Below are positions 1 through 5,368 of a stretch of 5,368 nt of DNA, piece after piece. The notes under the pieces are model-generated. The model ran no database searches and was not told the origin of the DNA. It worked only from the letters and a program-made list of their open reading frames with translations. The stretch lies in the NCBI GenBank assembly GCA_964393115.1, contig CAYMST010000311.1, forward strand, positions 1 through 5,368. Direction: 5' to 3'. The stretch's first letter is position 1, and every line of letters begins with the position of its first letter. Both the position numbers and the translations under genes were made by a program. Origin of the DNA: CAYMST01 sp964393115 (GTDB lineage: Bacteria > Bacteroidota > Bacteroidia > Cytophagales > Cyclobacteriaceae).

Positions 1-1539
1 TTTGGTGATTTGATTTTCAGTCTCGTGCCTGTAGACGTTCGAAACAGCGATACTTTGACCGTGGACCTACTTGTTCGAAATGGTGTAAATGGCAATGCTC
101 GGATAAACCTATCCCTACTTCCTGATAGCTTTTACCAGCAGGAATTAGCAAAGTTAAAATCAAGAAATACCTTTTTCGCTGCCATTTTCATGGGAATGAT
201 CTTTTATCACCTCTTCATATTTCTGATCTCCAAGGAATCCATTTATCTGACCTATGTACTTTGGGCTTTTTTCACAGGGTTGTATATCACTTCACCTTAC
301 TTTCTTCCTCAGTGGCTTCTAGCCTGGCAAAGCACGCAATTAGCTTTGGTGGTACTAAACACATCCGGCTTCATCTACATTCTATTCAATATTCAGTTTT
401 TAAATCTCAGAGGTACTTTCAAGTTAGGTTATCAAACTTTGAGATTGATTGCCATGGCACTAATAGTTCTTGCTCTTCCCAATCTCATCCAGTTGCTCTT
501 TGATTACAATGTGCCAGGTTTGTGGCAGACACCTTCTTTACTAACAGTCGCTTTGATGGGATTAGTTATTTTCCTAATTGGCATGAAAGTTTCCTGGCAA
601 GGCGATGTTCTATCTCGCTACTTTTTTCTGGTGAATGCCATTTTTCTGATCACTATGATTATAGCGATTGTTATCTTTTTCCTGGGAACCGGATATACGA
701 ACCAATACGAAAACAGGCAATTGGCCTTTTTGATCAGCGGAGTTGGAAGTACTTCTCAAATCATCCTTTTTGGGTTAATCATGGGATATAGAATTTTTCA
801 CCTCCAGCAGGAAAGAGCTCACGTGCTACAAGAAAAAGTAGCACTACAGCAAGGTGTAAACCTGGAGCTCGAGCAAAAAGTCTCTGAACGTACCTCCCAA
901 CTCGAACACCGTAACAAAGAAAATGAACTGCTTCTCGGAGAGATCCACCACCGGGTAAAGAACAACCTACAGGTCATTTCCAGTTTGCTGAAGCTGCAGT
1001 CCAGACAGCTGGAAGAAGGAAAAGCCAAAAGCGCGGTTTTAGAAGGACGCGATAGGGTCAAGTCCATGGCACTGATCCACCAGCGGCTGTATCAACAGGA
1101 TAAATTCTCTTCTATCGAAATGCATGACTATATCCAAAAGCTGGTCGATGGCCTGGCTGAGTCCTATGGATATCATGAGACCGACTATCAATTACGCATG
1201 GATGTTCCCCTCTTACACCTGGATGTAGATACCGCCATCCCTTTAGGCCTGATCATCAATGAATTGGTGAGTAATGTATTTAAACATGCTTTTAAAAAGT
1301 CCACTCCTAACCTACTCTCTCTTTCGCTTTCAGAACATTCTGATATGCTCAAATTAAGCATAGAAGACAATGGTGATGGAATTTCGGGAGAGCTTGAAGC
1401 CATAAAAGCCAACTCTTTTGGTCTGCAGTTGCTTGAGGCGCTTGCTAACGAACTTGATGGTACGGTAGACTATAAAAATGGAAAGGGATCACGTGTGGAT
1501 GTGAGCATCAAGTATTACAAAGCAGTTGAAGTCCATTGA
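1..1539 (+). CDS. 7TMR-DISM sensor histidine kinase A (HisKA_2 class), 5' partial
   Basis: Inner-membrane sensor kinase that should autophosphorylate on a histidine and pass the phosphate to a response regulator. The frame is open from base 1, so the true start is upstream and 512 residues are visible. The TTG at 10 is internal, not a start. Counting from base 1: residues 1-55 look like the end of an extracytoplasmic 7TMR-DISMED2-type beta domain; about 57-266 hold seven hydrophobic helices (7TMR-DISM_7TM); about 268-312 form a charged coiled coil containing KVSERTSQLEHRN; about 312-390 are HisKA_2 with EIHHRVKNNLQ, the probable phosphoacceptor being His317, just before Arg; 400-512 are HATPase_c with N-box NELVSNVFKH, G1 box EDNGDG and G2-like SFGLQLLEAL. 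All catalytic motifs are present. It is followed one base later by paralogous kinase B, so they are probably cotranscribed. The ligand is unknown. Family assignment is strong; partner and signal are inference. Confidence 0.93.
   Translation, partial: FGDLIFSLVPVDVRNSDTLTVDLLVRNGVNGNARINLSLLPDSFYQQELAKLKSRNTFFAAIFMGMIFYHLFIFLISKESIYLTYVLWAFFTGLYITSPYFLPQWLLAWQSTQLALVVLNTSGFIYILFNIQFLNLRGTFKLGYQTLRLIAMALIVLALPNLIQLLFDYNVPGLWQTPSLLTVALMGLVIFLIGMKVSWQGDVLSRYFFLVNAIFLITMIIAIVIFFLGTGYTNQYENRQLAFLISGVGSTSQIILFGLIMGYRIFHLQQERAHVLQEKVALQQGVNLELEQKVSERTSQLEHRNKENELLLGEIHHRVKNNLQVISSLLKLQSRQLEEGKAKSAVLEGRDRVKSMALIHQRLYQQDKFSSIEMHDYIQKLVDGLAESYGYHETDYQLRMDVPLLHLDVDTAIPLGLIINELVSNVFKHAFKKSTPNLLSLSLSEHSDMLKLSIEDNGDGISGELEAIKANSFGLQLLEALANELDGTVDYKNGKGSRVDVSIKYYKAVEVH
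877..1293 (+). repeat. Direct intragenic repeat, copy 1 (kinase A linker, DHp and N-box)
   Basis: This segment encodes 139 residues, from KVSERT to FKHAF, and aligns without gaps to 2780-3196 at a constant offset of 1903 bases. By hand alignment 11 of 139 residues differ, and there is an unbroken run of 53 identical residues starting at ISSLLKLQ. DNA identity is patchy: identical runs (for example 946-971 with 2849-2874, and 1012-1031 with 2915-2934) alternate with stretches carrying many synonymous changes. It marks a tandem gene duplication rather than a mobile element; no terminal repeats or transposase accompany it. Confidence 0.9.
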
Positions 1540-1540
1540 C

Positions 1541-3439
1541 ATGAAGTGGCTCATTTTAATACTAATTCCTATTCAATCACTTAGTGGTCAACAACTTTTT
1601 GAGATACCAGGAACCGTATTTAGTGATTGGCTACCCATGTATGATGCGCTCGAAATAGTAGAAGACCCTGATCATCAATTTCAATTTGAAGAGGTATCGA
1701 ACTCCAACTTATGGAGAACCAATGAAACCAGTCAATCCTTTGATGACCAATCCGTCTATTGGGTGAGGGTAAAAGTAAGCTCACAGAGAAATGAACGCTA
1801 TGTCTTACTCTTACCCTCAAAGATGAAATGGATTGATACCTATATACAATACGAAGACAGTACGATATTTCAAAAGGCTGGTGTGATGGCACACCCATCT
1901 CAAAAGGAATTCATTTACATCGATAGAAATTTCGCCGTTCTTGACTTATCCCAGTATGGAGAGGCCACCATGACCTTTAGAATGGTTCCACATAGTAAAT
2001 ATCACCCTCGTGGTATTAAGATTTTCATTCAAGACCTTGATCATTACCAGAATTATGTCGACGCACTGGAAAAGAAATATCTCTTTTTTGGTGGCATCTT
2101 TCTTGTCATGATGTTTTTCAACTTCCTCTTCTACCTGAATATGAAAGAGCGAAGTTACCTGCTTTACGGACTCTTCATCTTCTTCATTACGCTATCATCA
2201 GGGTTGAGAATGGAATCCTTTAAGGTAGTACCCGCCTACATCATTTTTGATTTTGCATCAGAGGCGATGTATTACGCCGCCACTATTTTCTTGATGTTGT
2301 TCACCATCAGGCATTTAGATATCAATAAAAACGAAGTTTTCATTTATCGGATGTGTCGAGGGTTGGTGTCGTCAATGTCAGGATTGACATTGGTCATGTT
2401 AAGCGACTTTCTATTGTTCCCTGACCTGAAATTAATCAGATCACTGACCTTAAGAGGGCTTCCCTATTTTTTACTTATTGCTGCTTCCGTCTTCTTAATA
2501 ACAAGTTGTCATTATTTACTTAAGAAAAACCGGGATATTTACTATCTCGGTGGGATATCTGTTCTTGCACTTTCGATGATCTTATTCGCCAGCAATTTTG
2601 CATTTAGCTTTATCCCTTTTCAATCCGGCGTTACGGTTGTTTACTCCGGAATTAGCGTTCAAATGGCCCTCTTCTCTCTCAGCATCAGTTCGAAAATGAG
2701 AAAGACACAAATCGAAAAAGCGCAAGCAATCCATGAAAAGTTAGATCTGCAACAAAACATTAATAAGCAACTTGAAGAAAAAGTAACAGAGAGAACAGCC
2801 CAGTTAGAACATCGAAATACGGAAAACGAGCTTCTTCTGGGTGAGATTCACCACCGGGTAAAGAACAACCTACAAATTATCTCCAGCTTATTGAAGCTGC
2901 AGTCCCGTCAACTTGAAGAAGGAAAAGCCAAAAGTGCGGTGTTGGAAGGCCGGGATCGAGTCAAGTCCATGGCCCTCATCCATCAAAGACTTTACCAGCA
3001 AGACAAGTTCTCATCCATCGAAATGCACGATTACATTAAAAAGCTGATAGATGGACTGGCCGAGTCTTACGGATATCAAGAAACCTACTACCAATTAAAG
3101 ATGGATGTTCCCACCTTATACCTGGATGTAGATACCGCTATCCCTTTAGGCCTGATCATCAATGAATTGGTGAGTAATGTTTTTAAGCATGCATTCAGTA
3201 AGGGTCATCTCAACAAGCTTTCTATTTTCATGGAAAAAAACGAAACTAAGTTGAACCTACATATCCAGGACAATGGCACCGGGCTTCCTGCAGATCTGAC
3301 TTCCGCTGAGATTGGATCTTTTGGAATCCAGCTCGTAGAAGCCCTGGTGAACGAGCTAGGTGGAAAAGTCGTTTATGAAAACAATCATGGTCTTACAACC
3401 AAGTTACAAATCGATCATGCGTCTGATCCCTTCCGTTAA
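1541..3439 (+). CDS. 7TMR-DISM sensor histidine kinase B (HisKA_2 class), complete
   Basis: Complete 632-residue membrane histidine kinase. I chose the ATG at 1541 because it lies one base after the stop of kinase A and begins a good signal peptide (MKWLILILIPIQSLSG, probable cleavage near SLS/G). A TTG at 1526 would extend the frame into kinase A but spoils the signal peptide start. Residues about 25-170 match the 7TMR-DISMED2 jelly-roll style (an SVYWVRVKV strand, then YVLLLPSKMKWIDTYIQY); about 178-385 contain seven hydrophobic helices; 388-425 form a coiled coil; about 428-510 are HisKA_2 with EIHHRVKNNLQ (probable phosphoacceptor His438, just before Arg); about 525-632 are HATPase_c with NELVSNVFKH, QDNGTG and SFGIQLVEAL. 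The near-absent gap to kinase A suggests translational coupling. Its kinase core is nearly identical to kinase A's, while the sensor and C-terminal ATPase parts differ. A periplasmic carbohydrate or similar ligand is typical of DISMED2 domains, but nothing here identifies it. Confidence 0.95.
   Translation: MKWLILILIPIQSLSGQQLFEIPGTVFSDWLPMYDALEIVEDPDHQFQFEEVSNSNLWRTNETSQSFDDQSVYWVRVKVSSQRNERYVLLLPSKMKWIDTYIQYEDSTIFQKAGVMAHPSQKEFIYIDRNFAVLDLSQYGEATMTFRMVPHSKYHPRGIKIFIQDLDHYQNYVDALEKKYLFFGGIFLVMMFFNFLFYLNMKERSYLLYGLFIFFITLSSGLRMESFKVVPAYIIFDFASEAMYYAATIFLMLFTIRHLDINKNEVFIYRMCRGLVSSMSGLTLVMLSDFLLFPDLKLIRSLTLRGLPYFLLIAASVFLITSCHYLLKKNRDIYYLGGISVLALSMILFASNFAFSFIPFQSGVTVVYSGISVQMALFSLSISSKMRKTQIEKAQAIHEKLDLQQNINKQLEEKVTERTAQLEHRNTENELLLGEIHHRVKNNLQIISSLLKLQSRQLEEGKAKSAVLEGRDRVKSMALIHQRLYQQDKFSSIEMHDYIKKLIDGLAESYGYQETYYQLKMDVPTLYLDVDTAIPLGLIINELVSNVFKHAFSKGHLNKLSIFMEKNETKLNLHIQDNGTGLPADLTSAEIGSFGIQLVEALVNELGGKVVYENNHGLTTKLQIDHASDPFR
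2780..3196 (+). repeat. Direct intragenic repeat, copy 2 (kinase B linker, DHp and N-box)
   Basis: Second copy of the 417-base segment, paired with 877-1293. The strongest DNA match is 3121-3180 against 1218-1277, with one mismatch in 60 bases (3139 T against 1236 C, a synonymous alanine codon change). Downstream of 3196 protein similarity falls sharply to scattered motif residues, and upstream of 2780 it fades through the coiled coil into the unrelated-looking membrane helices. Confidence 0.9.
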
Positions 3440-3475
3440 ATGGCTGCATTCTCAAATGATTTTCATTAAGTATCC

Positions 3476-3503
3476 GATTAGCAAGAAAAGCTTGCCTCTA
3501 ATC
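3476..3503 (+). terminator. Candidate hairpin downstream of kinase B
   Basis: GATTAGCAAG (3476-3485) pairs with CTTGC (3491-3495) and, past a three-base CTC bulge, with TAATC (3499-3503); the loop is AAAAG. This gives ten base pairs with one bulge, 37 bases after the kinase B stop. The following sequence is AT-rich but lacks a true run of T, so it may be a weak terminator, an mRNA 3'-end stabiliser, or a chance fold. Confidence 0.35.
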
Positions 3504-3518
3504 AATCATATATTTAAC

Positions 3519-3540
3519 TAATCCTGAGATAGATGGATTA
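3519..3540. repeat. Small inverted repeat TAATCC / GGATTA
   Basis: Six-base arms TAATCC (3519-3524) and GGATTA (3535-3540) flank a ten-base loop. The arms reuse the GATTA and TAATC words of the hairpin at 3476-3503, so the two structures could exchange partners. A short stem in AT-rich DNA may arise by chance; a role as an operator for a dimeric regulator is possible but unsupported. Confidence 0.3.
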
Positions 3541-3714
3541 TCCTTAAGGTCGAACCCAGAAGCAAATAGCAGTATAATACTACTGAACCTACTCTCAGAG
3601 CAAGTGGTTACACTAGATTTCTTTGAAAAAACTGTTAGAATGTACTTACCTCTTCTACCTGCCTCTACCCATCAATTCGTTTTAAACAACTAATTCCTTG
3701 ACAGATAAACTCCA

Positions 3715-3747
3715 ATTGTGAATAGCCCTTTATTTCACGTATTTTTA
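3715..3747 (+). promoter_or_regulatory. Candidate Bacteroidota-type promoter for the response regulator
   Basis: ATTG at 3715-3718 resembles the -33 TTTG element, and TATTTTTA at 3740-3747 matches the -7 element TAnnTTTG except for the last base. The spacer is 21 bases, within the range described for Bacteroides and Flavobacterium sigma-A promoters. It would start transcription around 3754, leaving a short leader before the ATG at 3778. The motif is loose and the region AT-rich, so this is a candidate only. Confidence 0.35.
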
Positions 3748-3777
3748 ATGTGCATTCAAATCAAAGCAAATTAACGG

Positions 3778-4521
3778 ATGATCGCTGAACGTGTAAGGGT
3801 ATTGGTAGTAGAGGACAAGGCCATTGTAGCGAAAGACATCTGTACTTCACTACAGGATATAGGGTACGAGGTGGTGGAGACTGCCGACAATGGCTTGGCT
3901 GCAATAGAAAAAACGCTTGCTCTTAAACCAGATCTGCTGCTACTGGATATCAATATTAAAGGAGATCTTGACGGCATAGAAGTGGCTGATCAAATCAACA
4001 AAAAATATCAGGTTCCCATCATCTACCTTACCGCTTATTCTGACAATGTGACTTTACAGAGGGCTAAGAACACCAACCCGTATGCATACATTGTTAAGCC
4101 TTTCGATGACAAAGATTTAAGAATTGCAATTGATTTGGCCATCCACAATTTCGGGGTGTACGGTTCCAAAACAGGTTCCAAAAGTCATGAAACCAACAAT
4201 TACATCATCAAGGATTCCATTTTTATTAAAAGCGAAAATCGGTACCACAAAGTACACATGGATAATATCCTTTATGTCGCTGCAAGTGGTAGCTATATTG
4301 ATATTTTTTTGGAGGATGCCAAACATACACTTTCCATAAACCTTCAGCATTTTGAAAATCGAATGAATAATGAGGCCTTTATGCGGGTACATCGCTCATA
4401 CATTGTTAACCTTAACAAAGTCGATAGCTTTGAGACCGCCCGATTGTATATCGGAGAGCTAATGGTTCCTGTCAGTAAGGCCTACAGGGAGCAGGTACAC
4501 AATCGGTTTCACCAGATATAA
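3778..4521 (+). CDS. Receiver-LytTR DNA-binding response regulator
   Basis: Cytoplasmic transcription regulator of 247 residues, the usual size for this architecture. Residues about 5-125 form a receiver: acidic pair Glu12-Asp13 in VLVVEDK, phosphoacceptor Asp57 in LLLLDINIKGDLDG, switch Thr85 in YLTAY, Tyr104, and Lys107 in VKPF. A serine/glycine-rich linker (about 128-140) leads to a LytTR domain at about 143-245, seen in ILYVAASGSYIDIFL and FMRVHRSYIVNLNKV; LytTR domains bind direct-repeat DNA sites. The start is firm at its upstream limit: an in-frame TAA lies at 3772-3774 and the receiver begins a few residues after the ATG. No Shine-Dalgarno sequence is visible, which is normal for Bacteroidota. 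It follows the two kinases on the same strand after 338 bases and is their most likely phosphate acceptor. Target genes cannot be read from the window. Confidence 0.95.
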   Translation: MIAERVRVLVVEDKAIVAKDICTSLQDIGYEVVETADNGLAAIEKTLALKPDLLLLDINIKGDLDGIEVADQINKKYQVPIIYLTAYSDNVTLQRAKNTNPYAYIVKPFDDKDLRIAIDLAIHNFGVYGSKTGSKSHETNNYIIKDSIFIKSENRYHKVHMDNILYVAASGSYIDIFLEDAKHTLSINLQHFENRMNNEAFMRVHRSYIVNLNKVDSFETARLYIGELMVPVSKAYREQVHNRFHQI

Positions 4522-4524
4522 ATC

Positions 4525-5368
4525 TTAAACTTCCGTCATTGCAGGTTCAACCCACCTTCCATTTTCCTTGATCAACTCAATCAGCTCATCGAGCGCATGC
4601 TCTGATGGTACTCCACGCTTGACTACTTCCTGACCTTTATATAAAGTGATTTTTCCTTTCCCTGAACCCACATAGCCAAAGTCAGCATCAGCCATCTCAC
4701 CCGGACCATTTACGATGCACCCCATGATCCCAATCTTTACCCCCTTCAAATGATCCGTTCGTTTGCGAATCATGGCTGTGGTCTCTTGCAAATCAAAAAG
4801 CGTGCGACCACACGATGGACAAGAAATGTATTCCGTTTTGGTGATACGCGTTCGAGCTGCCTGCAGAATCCCAAAAGCAGTGTTGTTATACAACTTAGCT
4901 GTTTCCAGGGATGACGTAAAGTCAGGGGAGATCATAATCCCATCGCCAATGCCATCCACCAACAAGGTTCCCGCATCGGTAGAAGCGTGCATCATAAGTT
5001 CATCTTCTGTGAGATTACTAAATGAGAATTTAAGTACTACAGGAACTTCAATTTTTCTGTTCACCAACTCAACCACAAACTTTCTCATCGCTGCGGTCCT
5101 ATGGGCATTGTCAGAATGCAGAATAAGTACCGTATTCGCATGTTTTTCAAGAAAACCAAAGATTGTTTGGCTCTCACTATCAATGTTCCACGACAAGAAG
5201 TTTAACTCCCCGTGAAGCTCATTAACTTTTTCTAAATCAGTGATGTATGGATATTTATTTAAACCTTCACTACTCAAAAGCCAACTGTCGTAATCCATTA
5301 CCTCTCTTAGCCCATTAGGAAGCATAAAATCAAGCGGCTTACTGCCCGTATAGATGTAGTCAGCTCCC
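4525..5368 (-). CDS. ispG: 4-hydroxy-3-methylbut-2-enyl diphosphate synthase (IspG/GcpE), long type, 5' partial
   Basis: C-terminal 280 residues of the iron-sulfur enzyme that reductively converts 2-C-methyl-D-erythritol 2,4-cyclodiphosphate to HMBPP in the MEP isoprenoid pathway, in the cytoplasm. The frame stays open to the right edge (GADYIYTGSKPLDFMLPNG precedes and includes the Met at 5325), so the gene begins outside the window. The [4Fe-4S] ligands are visible: two Cys in CPSCGRT (codons 4819-4821 and 4810-4812), the Cys of GCIVNGPGE (4717-4719), and its Glu (4696-4698), which is the fourth ligand in characterised IspG. The roughly 140 residues before the cluster domain, with LLVDGIGDGI, fit the extra insert domain of the long IspG form found in Bacteroidota, Chlamydiae and plants. 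It converges on the response regulator with three bases between the stop codons. No functional tie to the signalling genes is evident. Confidence 0.96.
   Translation of the reverse strand, partial: GADYIYTGSKPLDFMLPNGLREVMDYDSWLLSSEGLNKYPYITDLEKVNELHGELNFLSWNIDSESQTIFGFLEKHANTVLILHSDNAHRTAAMRKFVVELVNRKIEVPVVLKFSFSNLTEDELMMHASTDAGTLLVDGIGDGIMISPDFTSSLETAKLYNNTAFGILQAARTRITKTEYISCPSCGRTLFDLQETTAMIRKRTDHLKGVKIGIMGCIVNGPGEMADADFGYVGSGKGKITLYKGQEVVKRGVPSEHALDELIELIKENGRWVEPAMTEV

Larger units (their letters stand above)
3440..3777. other. Intergenic region between kinase B and the response regulator
   Basis: This 338-base AT-rich stretch has no convincing open reading frame on either strand and no tRNA- or rRNA-like sequence. 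It contains two adjacent inverted repeats near its left end (3476-3503 and 3519-3540), an 8-base palindrome CCTTAAGG at 3542-3549, a short near-palindrome AGTATAATACT at 3571-3581, and a candidate promoter at 3715-3747. The gap is long enough that the regulator probably has its own promoter instead of depending only on read-through from the kinases. The stretch from about 3582 to 3710 shows me nothing recognisable. Confidence 0.7.

Noticed and set aside
819..1067. Minus-strand open frame inside kinase A
   Set aside because: Serine-rich antisense translation of the conserved DHp region; a shadow of the real gene.
1526..1540. Alternative TTG start for kinase B, five codons upstream
   Set aside because: It would overlap kinase A and put KSID before the hydrophobic signal peptide; the ATG at 1541 gives a normal signal sequence.
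3573..3578. TATAAT inside a short near-palindrome
   Set aside because: No matching -35 or -33 element at proper spacing (TCGAAC is weak) and it is about 200 bases from the ATG.
3698..3726. TTGACA with a 17-base spacer to AATAGC, resembling an E. coli-type promoter
   Set aside because: The -10 match is poor and Bacteroidota sigma-A does not normally use this consensus; the TTG / TAnnTTTG-like pair slightly downstream fits better.
3440..3777. Possible riboswitch or small RNA in the intergenic gap
   Set aside because: The short stems do not resemble any riboswitch family I know and no conserved core motif is visible.
4763..5215. 150-codon open frame on the plus strand
   Set aside because: It lies wholly antisense to ispG, whose protein motifs are unmistakable; the product has no recognisable domain and reads as a shadow frame.

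Overview
The window suggests a member of the Bacteroidota, probably a Cytophagales-type or related marine genus. The reasons are moderate-to-low GC by eye, two 7TMR-DISM sensor kinases of the HisKA_2 class, a receiver-LytTR response regulator, no clear Shine-Dalgarno sequences, and an IspG of the long, insert-containing type. This placement is inferred from gene content and style; no marker gene fixes the genus.

Layout: positions 1-1539 (+) hold the 3' part of a membrane histidine kinase (kinase A) whose 5' end lies outside the window. After one spacer base, 1541-3439 (+) holds a complete paralogous kinase (kinase B), so the pair is almost certainly one transcript. Positions 3440-3777 are non-coding, with two small inverted repeats just behind kinase B and a candidate Bacteroidota-type promoter near the far end. 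Positions 3778-4521 (+) encode a receiver-LytTR response regulator. Three bases later, convergent on the minus strand, lies the C-terminal part of ispG, which runs off the right edge (4525-5368).

The first three genes look like a two-component signalling locus. Two 7TM sensors with different outer/sensor regions share a nearly identical phosphoacceptor module, and one DNA-binding regulator follows. The simplest reading is that both kinases feed the same regulator, alone or as a mixed dimer, but phosphotransfer cannot be proved from sequence. ispG is a housekeeping isoprenoid gene with no evident functional link.

The most notable signal is the mosaic similarity of the two kinases. About 139 residues around the phosphoacceptor histidine differ at only 11 positions, including one stretch of DNA with 59 of 60 bases identical, while the sensor regions and the last ~80 residues of the ATPase domain have drifted far apart. 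I see no CRISPR array, tRNA, rRNA, insertion sequence or defence system.
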